DNA of 64,000 nt from Angiostrongylus vasorum (lineage: Eukaryota > Nematoda > Chromadorea > Rhabditida > Metastrongylidae), in assembly GCA_018806985.1 (NCBI GenBank), contig JADANN010000037.1, forward strand, positions 1-64,000, read 5' to 3'. The translations under genes and the position numbers were made by a program. The first letter of the stretch is position 1; each line of letters opens with the position of its first letter. Under the pieces are notes generated by a model. That model was not told the DNA's origin. It did not search any database and saw only the letters and a list, made by a program, of their open reading frames with translations. Shown one piece after another: positions 1-11,454 of this stretch.

Positions 1-303
1 ATAACTCTAGCGGTAATAATAAAGGATAAAACGATAAAGCTCTCGGCGTTGATCAATACCTGAGGGATGAGATATGAATTCGACTTCAAGAATTATCGTC
101 GGAGATGAGTGAATGCATATTTGGCCTTCATAATGACTCGCGGTGGCCTACCGATGTATCGAGCAATTGCTGCTATCCTCCTAGACAAGTCTGGTACCTA
201 TTTGCCGACCCGAAGGGATGGAAGGCTTGATGGGCCATGGGCGCAGGGATCGATTCCACGTGTGTCGCAGTGGCGCCTCCAACCACTGCGCCACGCGAGC
301 CGT
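1..303 (-). mobile_element. tRNA-derived SINE (family SINE1), copy 1
   Basis: Read on the minus strand this starts with a tRNA-like head: an A-box-like TGGCGCAGTGGTTGG and a B-box-like GAATCGATCCC about 40 bases later. A roughly 200 bp body follows, shared with the copies near 9.1, 31.2, 37.2, 38.5, 39.4 and 63.9 kb, and a 3' end reading TTGATCAACGCCGAGAGCTTTA. The 3' end lies at the window edge. Homology between copies is seen directly; SINE status is inferred from the polymerase III-like promoter and dispersion. Confidence 0.75.
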
Positions 304-1030
304 TCTAGCGATAATAAGGTCCCGTTTATCCTGCCTTTCATTTCATATGAAGCAAGTGCAGCTATAAAACGGTGCTTAAGAAGGGCCGGTCTAGAGATTT
401 CGATAACCGTAGTTGAAATGCAACAGAATACTCTAAGACGCCAGCTAGTTCGTAACCGTCTGCATGACCGTCTATGTGCAAAGCAAAATTTACCCTAATG
501 GTAGAGACGGTGATTGCATGAGTGCAGGTACATTTTATCTGATCTTTTGTGGAGCGTGCGGGGGACGAATACATTGACAAAGGGTAGACCATTTTGTGCT
601 AGTCGGTAAACTGCTCCAAAAAACCAAATGCTCCACTGGACACGCAAAGGTCGCAGAAACATAAGAGGGAAGATTTTGAAGTAGAAATTACGATACTCGC
701 ACAAGAGTCGAAAACACAAACACGCAAAATTCTAGAGGCATTCTGGATTAATTTCAAGAATTCGAAAATGAGCCGCAGTGAGCAATGCCTCTTAATCACG
801 CATGATATTGGGCAGTATTTAAACCTGTTATTCTGATGGGAGTGGCCCATTACGCTTCCATGTAAACTCTGTGCGGTTCGCCTCCTCCACTCCACGTGAC
901 GTTGGAGTGGAGGACTCATAGAAAGCGGTGAGTGTGCAAAGAAGCTATTCTGTGTTCAATGTAGTTGAAATCTTGGTTTAGCATTTTCTCTGTTTGGTTA
1001 TGGAGATGTTTTGCTGGGTAGATTGCGATC
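300..1030 (+). mobile_element. Penelope-like element fragment: GIY-YIG endonuclease end and 3' tail
   Basis: Frameshifted plus-strand coding sequence matches the linker and C-terminal GIY-YIG region of the other PLE copies in the window. It runs from the AIKRCLRRAGLE block (about 360-400), through RRQLVRNRLHDRL (about 440-475), a broken GDCMSAGT-YLI block (about 510-545), to the conserved tail ILEAFWINFKNSKMS (about 730-775). A non-coding tail ends near a truncated terminal repeat (TTTTCCAGACTC, about 1040). The reading frame is broken in several places, so this is a dead 5'-truncated copy. It belongs to the subfamily seen at 48-49.5 and 60.8 kb, judged by its tail. Confidence 0.85.
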
Positions 1031-1429
1031 AACTTGACCTTTTCCAGACTCAAGCGTCAGCGTTTTCCTTTCGTGTTTCGCTCGCTGAAGTGGTTACCAT
1101 GTTAAACTTCTTCCCTTTTGTTCTTCGTTGCCCACATTAGATGATCATCCTAGGCATTCGCAAAAATCAGACCAGATAATTTTTTTATCAGAGCGGAAAA
1201 CCCAAAATCAATAAATCAGACCTTTCATTGGAGGTTAGTATTCACACTAGCGTGTGTACACAAATTGCTTTCGTGGTTCCGCTATAACTAATGGGAATCG
1301 ACTGAATGGGAGCTTGTTTTTCATGCAAAAGCTGCCAGTCAGGTAATCGTTTCTCTCAAAGTAGTGGCTTTAGAACAAACTCTTCTTAGATCTCTCCAAG
1401 CATTTTCTTCAAAATTCTGTTTCCGCAGT

Positions 1430-1975
1430 AATTCCCGCGACCGACTTTCTATTAAGTTCGGCATTGATCAAATAGTTCTCGGTAATCTTGTTGAGCAAAC
1501 ACAAGGTGTTACTTTATTCTTTATTTCGTTAAAGCTGACGTTTCGGCGGATTTCGCCTTCTTCAGAGCCTGGAAGGGTATATTGATAGGCAATTTACTAG
1601 ATCAAACGCTCCGATAACACATACAGAAAGATGAAAATCTAAATCGCAATCACACGGTCAACAGCTTCTCGAAAAAACCCACCATTTATTACGTGGCTTC
1701 CACTGAGGAAGAAGAGGAAGAAGGAAGAAGGAAGCTTATCAGAGTCGCATATGGTCGATAAATGCACCACCCCACATCAAACGTCGATGCTAAAGTACGG
1801 AGCCAGATCACGTGTGGTCCCCGGGCATTCTTCCTTGCTGTTCATTATAGGGTTCCTGGTACTTATCCAAAAAGCCTCTAGAAGTTTGCGCGTTGGTGAC
1901 TTGTCATCCTGTGCGAGGATAGCGACCTTAATATCAAAATCGTCTCCGCTTATGGGTGCCACCATTGTCTAAGAG
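1430..1975 (-). mobile_element. Penelope-like element 3' end with terminal repeat
   Basis: On the minus strand, 1965-1777 encodes the conserved C-terminus of the PLE protein (GDDFDIKVAILAQD, then LLEAFWISTRNP and DLAPYFSI). A roughly 200 bp tail and a terminal repeat with a hammerhead-like motif follow. The copy is severely 5'-truncated. The terminal repeat is closely similar to the one at 20.47-20.66 kb. Confidence 0.85.
1532..1570 (-). ncRNA. hammerhead-ribozyme-like motif in PLE terminal repeat
   Basis: Minus strand order: stem I strand AGGCT, core CTGAAGA, one extra A, stem II GGCG/CGCC (4 bp, 5-nt loop), core GAA, ACGTC, then AGCTT closing stem I with one G-U pair. This fits the hammerhead consensus CUGANGA...GAAA...UH except for the extra A before stem II and a stem III that could form only between two molecules (self-complementary ACGU). 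PLE terminal repeats are known to carry hammerhead motifs. Activity is untested. Confidence 0.55.
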
Positions 1976-1979
1976 TCAA

Positions 1980-2890
1980 GGGCCAATATGATAATGGCTG
2001 GAAACTGATAAGCCTATGGCGGCTTAACAGAATACACAGCATAAGTTGGCCGCTCAGCGGCCTTGTACGCATGGCGTACATTGCGGGAGGAATGGTAGAT
2101 GCCACCGATGGCGTTGCAAACATATACGCATTTGGAAACACCCGCCACTACTGATATTGCACCGTAAACAAACTAAGAAACTAGATACAATAATCTTCTG
2201 ATTACTGAAGGATGAATGTGAATGGATAAGAATGAGTGAGTATGACTGTGAACGAATTGTGGTGATTGAGAGTGACAATGAATGATGTTGTGAGGAGCGG
2301 ATTATCCCGCGCTACAGATCGGGGGTGAGGTGAGCGATGGTATGTCTCCGCCGTCGAAGGAACCTGGCTTATATTGGCTGCGAGAGCCGCGTGCGTATGC
2401 AACCGCGGACAATCTGGATCGTCGATCCTGGACTGCAGTAGACTGTACCTAACTGCCTGAAATATCAACGTCATTGGCTTCGTTGTTTCGCAAGGAAGTA
2501 GTAAACTGTTCCACTGTTACTCCTCCTCCTTCGGATAAGCCATCGTTGGTGTGCTACTGGAGTCAAACCTGAATCGCTACTGTGCCTGAAACATTGAACA
2601 TAATAGACCGAGTAGATTATAAAAGTTACATTACGGTGTTTGATGTGCGACTGTGAGGCGGCCATATATGGACATCAAATGTTATTGTATAGAAAGATAG
2701 AGAACTTTCCCAGAGAGAAGTTCTCTATACATCCGCCCGACTTATTTAGGGGGCCATGACAATTTTGTTAGCTATTTGAGCACAAGGTTTTTGCACTATG
2801 CAAAGGTTTAAGGAGAATCTGAAACATGTAACGCTAAAACGTGAATAAAAAGAGCATCGAATAATGAGTGATCTAGCACATCTAACTTAA
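1980..2890. other. no gene recognised
   Basis: Several short open frames on the minus strand have no recognisable domain, splice context or repeat identity. A stretch near 2200-2290 is rich in GAATG/GAGTG-like words but is not a clean tandem array. Nothing here can be named. Confidence 0.5.
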
Positions 2891-2894
2891 TAAA

Positions 2895-4890
2895 TGGTCG
2901 ATTTTATCGACACCGCTATGTTTTTGTATCCTATGCGTGCCTAGTGGAGTGCCTTGTTTTGATTTTCGTTTGCCATCTAGGTGTTCTTTTATGCGGATAC
3001 TTAAAGGTTTCGCTAATATATTCGTCTCCGCAAGTACTACAAGAGATCAGGTATATCGTACTTGAACTCATGCAGTCACCGTCCTTGCCATAAGGGCAAA
3101 TTACACAACTGTATGTTTCGCATAGACGGTCATATAGTCGGTTACGAACTAATTGACGAAGAAGGGAATCGGGTGGTATTTCAACTATCGCTACCGATTC
3201 CTCTAGACCTGCTCTTCTTAAGCATCGTTTTATAGCTACAATTACTTCATCGCTAATAGAAGGGCAAGATAAACGGGGTTTTGTGTTCGCCACGTTTTTC
3301 CTTTTGGGAGCGTCGCTCTCCTTCTAGACTTATCTCGTGGGGTTTACTATTTCATTGCCGTTGGAGATGGCTATTTGCCGAGCCAAGTTGCGCCATTCCT
3401 CTTTTAGTCCCTCTTCGTGCACACAGAGGTGGCTGTTCGAAACATGTTTCTTACAAGCACCCCCTTTGTGTGTGAAGGGTGGGAGGGGAGGAAATGAACG
3501 ATGGTGTTCTTGTTACTTGGTTTTCGGTACCATTTTGTCATGTAACCGTTATCCGATAAGTTGATCTGAACGTTAAGAAATGGAAGCCAATCTTCTTTTG
3601 GTTTCTCACGGCTAAAGTTGATGTAGTCAGACTGCTCATTCAACAATTCAAAGCATTTGTCTATCTTCTCCTGAGTAGAGAAGATGACAAAACAGTCATC
3701 TATATATCCACAGTAGAGCACCGGCAGAGATCAATAACGGGGGGCTTCTATTTTAGACATAAATGCAATGGCAAGACTTGGCGCCAGTCGCTGTCCCATT
3801 GCCAGCCCTCTAATTTGTGCGTAATAATTCCCAGACCATCTGGAAATCAAGCAGTTCAAGCACTCTTTTAAGAGAGCCATGAGCTGCTGAATAGACAAGC
3901 CATCCATATGTATTCCTCTTTCATGTTCAACAAGAATTTCGTGGATGGCTTGCATTGTGGAGTCATTCGATACGTTGGTGTACAGCGCGGAAACGTCGAA
4001 GGACTCCATTACGCACGCGTTATCAGGGAGACGCGTTACATAGACGTTCTAGGAAGATATGGGTGCTCGTAAGGTGAGCTGGAATATGTTTGAGCAACTG
4101 GGAAAGTATTAGGCTAAAAAAACCAGGTTATTCTATCCTTTGGCTCGTCTACACAACTGATGATGGTCTGACCTTGAAGGATGTTGGGTTGGTTTATGCA
4201 AGATCATCGGCTGATACCAACTTATGTGTTTTAATAAAGTAGGTACAAGACGGGACATGTCGGTCTATCGATTTTAAAGTGCGAAATGACCAATGGTTTT
4301 ATGCCTGCAGCCCTTGCCAAATTGACCCACTGATTATTCAGTTTTCGGTACTGACTTTTGTATTCCTTTTCAGAGGATAGGCGATAAAGGGTAACATCAT
4401 TAAGATGTTGCTCCGTTATCTTGCCATCTAACTGGCGAGGAATAACTCACAAACTCTCCCCCTTTATCTCTTCTCTTTCATCCGGAAAAAGGCGTGTTTT
4501 CTTGTTGAAGGAATAATATTGATAGTTGGTGCCTGAACGGTTCGTCCTCACTGGTTCTGCGTGGCCCAGCACATTTTTCGGAGATTTACAGGTTAAGCTA
4601 TTATGGTTGCCTGGAATCTCGCGATCAGCCTGGCCATTGTCTGCCGCAGGTCTTCACCACCACAGGCAGTCGCAGCCCTTGTGGATCAGAGGGAGATTTG
4701 CCATCATGCGACTTTGATACCAGGTCGGTAGTGGGTTACTCTTAGCTAGACTTCCTTATGGAAACGCCGGACTCCCTCTCAGCTTGCGAAACCCTGCCAG
4801 GTGGATGAATCTCCTCGCTGTACATCGCAGGCCGACACCCAGGAATACCTCACAGCCATGATGAGGCGGTAAACCGTTGTGGGGAAGGCA
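2895..4890 (-). pseudogene. Penelope-like reverse transcriptase plus GIY-YIG endonuclease, degraded (copy 1)
   Basis: Minus-strand coding in several frames. From 5': a GGEFVVIPRQLDG block near 4450; LIKTHK and RPIISCVDEPKDR (about 4240-4130); motif A SFDVSALYTNVS (about 4005-3970); IRGLAMGQRLAPSLA (about 3820-3770); the catalytic YIDD in GYIDDCFVIF (about 3710-3680); FLNVQINL and WYRKPSNKNT (about 3590-3520). The linker and GIY-YIG domain follow (3293-2931), with SSTIYLISCSTCGDEYI in place of the usual GIY-YIG strands. This is the order expected for Penelope elements. Frameshifts break the frame at least near 3726 and between 3404 and 3293. The part from about 3,330 upward recurs at 25.65-27.2 kb. 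The region 4740-4880 also resembles 61.32-61.47 kb and is probably the 5' part of the element. Confidence 0.88.
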
Positions 4891-7785
4891 CAATATTAGC
4901 ATATGCAAAATGATTGCTATTTCCAGCTTAGACTGCTACAAAAACTTTTCGACCACATGTTTTTATCAACGACTTTTGCAATCAATGATTCACATTTACC
5001 TGTCCAAGAATACACTTCTTGAATAAATATTCGTCATGCCTCATTCACTTCAAAAGATTGCGTAACGCGCTAAACTCGGCAAATGAAAGATGTTTATAAG
5101 TAGTACTTGATATTTCTTTCCATGTGGAGGTTAGAGAAGATGGACGACTAGGAGAGAGAATACAGTCCAAGTAACATCAACAAAAAATGGCAAAACGGCT
5201 AACATCAAGATTTCGTGAAAGGATTTGGCTCACTCAGAAGGTAAGGTCTCATTGTTGAACTGCCGTATGCCCCTACCATGCCCCTAGAACTCAGTTAGGA
5301 GGCGCATGGACTTGACCTGAGATGCGCAACTAGAGAAGCAGCCTCCATGACATATCATCCTGAGGTCAAAAAAAGCTTGGCATGTGGTGTTAGTGAAGGA
5401 GATTATTTTAGTAAGGAAATCGTTCTCTATAGTTCTGACGTAACCACGACAAGCACTCTCAGAACTTAAGATAGACGCATAATCGATTGGTAAAAAGTTG
5501 TTTGGAAAGAGAGATAGATCAACTTTGGCTAGCACACGTTATGAAGTAGGGAAGTTCTGCGAAAGTAATTGTAGAACTCCACTTCAGTTTCTGAAAAAAT
5601 TTCCGATATTCCAACAAAATCGAGATTCCAATAGTAGTTTCTTTGAATGCGGCTTCCTTTCCTTTAATAACATTCCTGGAAAAACTCCTGGGAACTCAAG
5701 TGGGAATTTCCAAAATCTTTCAGCCGTAACGAGGATTCTTTGTTATCGAGTTTTGACGATCAGTGAATTGCTGCACTATAGTGTATGAAGGAATTCCAGA
5801 ATTGAGAAAAAGCGAATTCTGACTATTCCTTGGGACTTTTCCTAAATGATTGTTCTTGCTATTTTTTTTCTAGTACACCCTCCAGAGCTTCACCTGTATA
5901 TTTCTCATTCGTGATTCTTCTTTCTCCCATTGTTCTTTTTCACTGGGAAACAACAAAGGTCGTAGTAGGTGACCTTTTACCCTAGAGTCCATGTTAGATG
6001 GCTAATCAGTTTTTGCGGGAAATAGTAGAGCTATAAAAACCTATTACAAATGATCAGATAGCGCTTCAAGTCACAAAAAGGAAACGAACATACGGGTTTC
6101 TTTGAAGAGATTGGACGTAGTGGACGAAACGGGTGTGAACGATAAGAGTACAGCACGAGCGAAGATACGACTATTCGTCATCATGGTAACGCTGTTGAAG
6201 AGCAAAAATAATTACTAAGCTTTATTAGTGCCTGATTGGCGCGCATGAGGCACCACGGTAACGATGACCGGAGCTGACTAAGGCTAGCCTATTGGACACG
6301 ATTCTGTGATTCTGTAGCAAACAGTTCATTGCTTACTACGCAGCAAACCCAAACAGAATAATCGCGATCGTAATCGAAGTGACTTAGTCTACTCATTTGA
6401 TCCATTTAGATGTTGTAGATGTTCTGTCGTTGTTAATGAAAAAAAGAAGAACACATAAAAACCAGAAAAACCATAATTTTGTCTCATCGATCACCAATGA
6501 ATCTAGAGTAATCCAGAAAAACTGTTGACTATGTGAAGGAATGCTATGAAGATTCAATATTGCAATTTGACCACACCACCTCAGACAAGGTTTTCAGGTG
6601 ATTGAATGAGGAAACCGGTGAACAAGGTGAATACTGGCTATACGAGGAATGTGTTTTGCTGTTACCCTTCTCGAGTTCATGCAAATAAACCAGTAACTGG
6701 GACAAAACGGTTGGTTTCCTCTATTTTCATGCCAGTTATTGTAACTACATAATTACTAGTGGTATACAACCCCCATATTTGTGCTGTATGGTCTTAGTTC
6801 TTATTTACAGCAATTTTATTGGATCAGTGAAGAAGATGAACTTTAAGAGTTGCAAACTTTTGGTCTGGAAATGAAGTAAATGGAAAAGGATAGGATTCAA
6901 AGTGCCTCCACTGGGTCTAGACGGTTATCTAATGATCGGGTCTATTTAATGATAATGACTGAAGGCTTAATATTCAAACAAGATCCTGAAGAAAATGATC
7001 TTAGTAAAAAGCGCAACTGATCAAAAATTTCGGATTGAATTCAATTCCAGTATTTTTCTATGCTGCTTCGGCTTCCAAAAAATGAAGCAAAATTTAGCCC
7101 TTTTGCCTAAAAAAGCGCCAAGAACGACTTCTATGTTGTTTTAACACAGAGAATGCTCAAAATAGAGGAGAAAACCAAATTCATTTCACTTCATGGTACG
7201 ACGTGAACTGAACGTCGTCAAATTGTTGCCAATTTTGAAGTATTCTAGCATCTTTTTCGAAATAGGTGCTATTTTCTAACGATTTATGATTCAGAATCGC
7301 TCACAAGAAAGTGAAGTAATAAAATCTGACGATGGATTCCTGTACTCGAAGCTTTTCTTTATGTGTTAGATCTGCACTAGTTTATGCGTTTACACAAATC
7401 TGAGCTATCTGTAAATCTAAGACGATATTTGGGACTTTGGTTTCCAAACAAGGTTGAAATCGATTTTATCGTCGCGAGCTGGAATAAGATAAGATGAATA
7501 TATCTTTCTGACCATTGTTGAGCAAAGGGAAAAGAACAAAGAAGTTATGTTTTGTATCGTTTACGAAGCGAATCATAACACTCGAGAAATGCTCGCCATT
7601 ATTGTCACTCAATGAACGAACATGATACTGTATGTTTATGAAATACAACGGTGTGGTAGTCCATGAATGTAAATATAAGAGTCATTCGTAGGGAATCCCT
7701 AAAACTGGGTCCTTTCGAAAGTAAAACTTCCCAGTAAATCAACGACTCTTCTGCGCATGATGAGATCTGAATACAACTCATTGAT
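4891..7785. other. no gene recognised; unique part of the direct duplication
   Basis: No exon or repeat could be identified. An open minus-strand stretch at 5535-5284 (83 codons, with cysteines in the MICHGGCFSSC segment) looks moderately protein-like. However, it lacks convincing splice context, and an eight-A instead of seven-A run breaks it in the partner copy near 27.68 kb. It is left unassigned. Confidence 0.4.
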
Positions 7786-7789
7786 AAAA

Positions 7790-8330
7790 CAATCCAAAGC
7801 TACCGGTAGTTTGACCGTCTGTGTACAACACAAAACTGCAGAATTTGTTCTGCGACAGAGACCATGTTTGCACGCGTTCGCACATGGTGTAGCTAATTTC
7901 TTGTAAAACGTGTGGGAACGAATACGTTAGCAAAATGGTTAGATCACTTTTGAGTGCGCATTGAAGAACACCTAGTTGGAAAACTTGAAGTCAAACAGAA
8001 GATGACTCCACTGGTCGTGTATAGGACACAGAAACACAAAGAGGAGGTTTGCAAGTATAAGCCACTATTCTTTGCAGAAATCCAAAACAACAGTGCTACT
8101 GAGAACAGATTGGCATAAAATTTTTTATTCGGCCAACATTCCGGCTCCTTCACTTTCTTCATAGCGGTGTTGATCCGAGCCGATCGTCCAAAGATGGTCG
8201 TTGTCGTGATGTCATTGTTCGTTATCCCATTGAAGCGAATCCAGGGATAGCACTACTCGAAAGGGAAACCTCACTCAGCAGGGTCTTTTTATGCATTGTG
8301 ATCGCTTGAAATTTATCGCCGTAATAAAAA
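7790..8330 (+). mobile_element. old Penelope-like relic with a divergent terminal region (repeat family D), copy 1
   Basis: The 7900-8080 stretch translates on the plus strand to a decayed GIY-YIG segment (GNEYVSKMVRSL, then ALKNTLVGKLEVK), corresponding to GDEYIGETGRPL and [10 protein letters not shown] of the better copies. The following 8110-8330 stretch resembles 30.26-30.47 kb and the inverted pair at 55.25-55.72 kb (shared ATTCGGCCAACATT-like block and ACTCGAAAGGGAAACCTC-like block). It has many stops and is not functional. Confidence 0.6.
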
Positions 8331-8334
8331 ACGG

Positions 8335-8915
8335 AACTGAAAAGAATGGAAAAGTGAAGCGCCCCGTGCGCCGGTCACTTAGCACTCGGTGCTGAGCAAG
8401 ATACGCTTACTCTTGTGTGACACACCGCAGTGACAATGTAAAATAATCTGCCGCAGACTAACTAACATTTTCTTCTTTCTTGACAACTGGAAAACTGACG
8501 AAAAATTTGCTGAAATAACATACTGATGCCATAGATTTTGCGGCTTTTCCATAGTTTTGGTAAGGATTTTGGCTCTATGGACTCAGGACGAGAAATAATT
8601 TAGAAGAAATCATGTGCTAAAATGCTATATGGAGAAATGGAATACCCGAAATCTGCAGATTATTAAACTTGCTATTAAATAAACAATTCCAATAAAGAAA
8701 TGTTGAAATTACTATGCGAAAACAACGGCTGCAGAATTGCACGCGCTGATCTAAGATAGAGAAGACTATCCATACTGTAAGGGATGGATCAGAGGACAGG
8801 GATAAATGAAAACTACGATAGGAAGCTTTTCCGCGATAATTCTCCTTAACTCAATAATCCATTGATGAACAGTGGGTGGTATTAAATGCGCAGTGGTTTG
8901 TTTGACTTAAAGTAT
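8335..8915. other. no gene recognised
   Basis: AT-rich sequence without a supported exon or repeat. Its partner copy lies at about 30.49-31.06 kb. Confidence 0.45.
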
Positions 8916-8921
8916 AAAAAA

Positions 8922-9200
8922 GGATAAAGCTCTTGGAGTTGATCAAACCATGAGGGAGGCGCCACGCATTCGACTTCATCAAGTATCGTTCAGAAGTGAC
9001 TGAATGCATGTCTGGCCTTTACAATGATTCGCGGTGTCCTATCGATGTATCGAGCCAGCGCTGCTATCCTCCCAGACAAATCTGGTACTAATTTGCCGAT
9101 CCGGGAGGGATGGAAGGCTTGGTGGGCCATGGGCGCCGGTATCGATTCCACGTGTGTATTGCAGGGGGCCCCCTGACCACAACGCCACACGCGACCTTTT
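8922..9200 (-). mobile_element. tRNA-derived SINE (family SINE1), copy 2
   Basis: On the minus strand: a tRNA-like head with B-box-like GAATCGATACC, the body with CCTTCCATCCCTCCCGG and GCGAGTCATTGTAAAGGCC, and the family 3' end TTGATCAACTCCAAGAGC. It lies inside the direct duplication and is repeated at 31.06-31.34 kb. Confidence 0.78.
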
Positions 9201-10520
9201 ATGTTTGACATGGGTTGCAAATTACGACGAAACGTTGCAAGGATTTTCTGTACAGAAATGACAACGTATTTATCAGATGAATAAACGTGGAGCAAATAGT
9301 CAGGGAGGAGCTGCTGTTCCTGCTAAAGCACCGTTAGAGCAGGTGAACAAATTTCACATAAAACATTTTTTATAAAATGGACACTGAGGGCGAGAAATCC
9401 CACGAACTTCGTCAACAAATCCACAGTCGTCACCATCACAACCACCACCAACAGTGGGTTCCACTAGTTTCACCAATTTATTCTCTACCGCATGGCATTA
9501 AGTATATTGAACCTGAGCCATGCATGTTCGCCTCTGCCACTAGGGCATTTCACACATTTTTCCATGTTTCAAAGACGGTAATACATGTGGTGTCGGACTA
9601 ATTGACGGCGTAGAGTACAAGATGGTGGCTCAACAACTGCCACAGAATTTTTATGACCACTTATTTCTAGACGATTTTTTATAGCGTTAGTTTTACTTTG
9701 TTAGATGTTAAGGGTAGCTCTAAAAAACCTTATTTCGTTCTTTAAAAAATCTATTTGGGAAATAACCTCGTCTTTCGATCGAACTTGAGTGTCTGCTGCT
9801 TCACAGTCGCTAAAGATGGCTAATTTTTCACACCACCTTTAGCGACTCGTTCCTTTCTCCTTTCCCCCGTGCACCCATTGCCAGCGGTTCGGTACATGTT
9901 TTTTGATAAGTGCTTTTTTTTATAACTCAAAGATGCGAAAAGAGGTAGTGCATTAATATTTTTTACATCGATATATACTGGTTGACTCCATTACGTGTAT
10001 ACTACTTTGTCGCGCGCACCATAGGTGATCTAGGAGCATCTTGCTATTGAGTTGACAAGCTGGTATGGACTTCAGCAACTGGGTGAGAATGGAGTTTCTT
10101 AACCACGTTATTCTTCCCACTAATTCGTCTATGCAGCTGATGATATGTCTGCCATTAAATGATGGTGGTTGATCGATTGATCGATTGACTAAGAATCATC
10201 AGTAAATTTGTATTTGCTTTTAATCAGTAACTACGGTAAAACAAGATCAGTTGGTAAACCACTTTAGGTTGAGAGATAACTGAAGGCTCTACTTGCTCTG
10301 ATAATTAAAAATGGAGAGATTTGCTAAAATTTCGTCTTTCGAACTTTTACGAGATGTACTAGCAGGACACTTAGACTTGCAAGAGAGGAATTCTCAGTAA
10401 GACAAAAAGTCGCCCTGATTCAACAAGGGACCTAATTTCTCAGCTACTGTTTAAAACAACAAATTTTTTCCTAAGTCCACAACGTTTGAACTCTTATTTG
10501 GTGCCTCATCCTTCTTCACA
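9201..10520. other. no gene recognised
   Basis: It holds an open plus-strand frame (9377-9601) with a histidine-rich stretch (HHHNHHQQ) and no recognisable domain, and a short GATCGATTGATCGATTGA repeat near 10,171. Neither supports a gene call. Confidence 0.4.
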
Positions 10521-10524
10521 ACAA

Positions 10525-10835
10525 GATGTTATGTGAAATACAACCACAAGCACGCTGAGATGTTTGGAAAAGTCGAAACTTTAGTCGCATTTTCGAACTC
10601 GCGATTACCCCGCAGTTTAACCAGGTTTGGAGATGGTTTGCATTCCTCATATAATTTCTTTGATTGGTGATGGCTGATAGCTCCCATAAGTGAAAAACTG
10701 GCTGAAAGAAAGACAAGGGCCTCGGCCTTTACAGTGGATAACTAGTGCGCCCTGGAAAGGGCTGTTGCGGGTTCGAAGCACACTTGACGTTCCGAGTTTT
10801 GTTCATATCTCAACGTTTTTGTGGTTGAGTTCCTC
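10525..10835. repeat. paired inverted tRNA-like repeat (family SINE2), copy 1
   Basis: Two tRNA-like units face each other. The left arm is a reversed unit (B-box complement TTTCGAACTCGCG, 10,583). The right arm is a forward unit (GTGCGCCCTGGAAAGGGCTG, then B box GCGGGTTCGAAGC, about 10,748-10,782), followed by the shared GAGTTTTGTTCATATCTCA-like outer sequence. The same geometry is seen at 17.9, 32.7, 44.2-44.8, 54.4 and 62.6-63.0 kb. Confidence 0.55.
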
Positions 10836-10919
10836 AATTCATCAGATTTTGGAAACATATAATGTAACTTGGCCCATTTTCATCAGAATGTCAATCCATT
10901 TCTGAAACAGCCGTGCTCA

Positions 10920-11240
10920 GGACCACGTACAGTGTATGTGAATTTCAGCATAAACTGCGGTTGGGCAATAGACAACAAAAGAGGCATATGTACCAATCCC
11001 TTTCCCCAGAGCTTCCATTAAATTGGAAAAACTTAATATTAAAATTAGTTTTATTTTTCGCTTGTGCAGCATGATGTAAAATACGATGCCGAACTTGTCA
11101 GACAGGTTGCATTGCATGATACCGTTATAGGAAGCATTATTGATGGGGAATATCTCAGTCGACACCATACAATACTTACATCATCGATTCCACCTTTCTT
11201 TCGTAGTCTGTTTGCCGTGGGCAACAGTTTGTAATTTCAT
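10920..11240. repeat. dispersed repeat family C, copy 1
   Basis: Shares the ordered blocks GACAGGTTGCA, a GTTATAGGAAGCA-like block, a GTCGACACCATACAATA-like block and GGGCAACA...ATGTGAAGAT with 36.06-36.34 and 42.89-43.15 kb, and its duplicate is at 33.07-33.38 kb. No coding function is recognised. It lies directly before a reversed PLE terminal repeat. Confidence 0.5.
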
Positions 11241-11249
11241 GTGAAGATT

Positions 11250-11450
11250 TTTTGGAAGCATTCCATAGCTCTCATGACCAACTTTCTATCTACCTCTGCA
11301 CTGATCAAATAGTTCTCGATATTCTGGTTGAGCAAATGCGAGGTGTTACTTTACTATTTATTCCGTCAAAGCTGACGTTTCGGCAGCATCGCCTTCTTCA
11401 GAGCTTGGAAGAGTTTATTGATAGACAATTTACTATGTCAAACGTCACAC
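11250..11450 (-). mobile_element. Penelope-like terminal repeat, inverted
   Basis: A terminal repeat on the minus strand (family landmark TGATCAAATAGTTCTCGATA in plus orientation) ends at TAGACAATTTACTATGTCAAA. It is followed at once by PLE endonuclease sequence on the plus strand, so repeat and coding part are opposed. Inverted terminal-repeat fragments at the 5' side are a known peculiarity of Penelope insertions. Confidence 0.75.
11369..11406 (-). ncRNA. hammerhead-ribozyme-like motif in PLE terminal repeat
   Basis: Minus strand: AAGCT, CTGAAGA, extra A, GGC/GCC stem II (3 bp, 6-nt loop), GAAACGTC, AGCTT. Stem I is a perfect 5 bp helix here. The core residues of the hammerhead are intact apart from the extra A. 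Confidence 0.55.
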
Positions 11451-11454
11451 GTTC

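Noticed and set aside
4526..4717. Open plus-strand frame of 63 codons, repeated exactly at 26,842-27,033
   Set aside because: It is antisense to the 5' part of the duplicated Penelope element and identical only because the block is duplicated; no domain or splice support.
5284..5535. Cysteine-containing minus-strand frame as a host exon
   Set aside because: No supporting acceptor or neighbouring exon, and the duplicate copy is shifted by one base in an A run.
9377..9601. Histidine-rich open frame (HHHNHHQQ) as a possible small protein
   Set aside because: No domain, splice signal or conserved start. The duplicated copy near 31.5 kb changes its ATG to ATA, which argues against selection.
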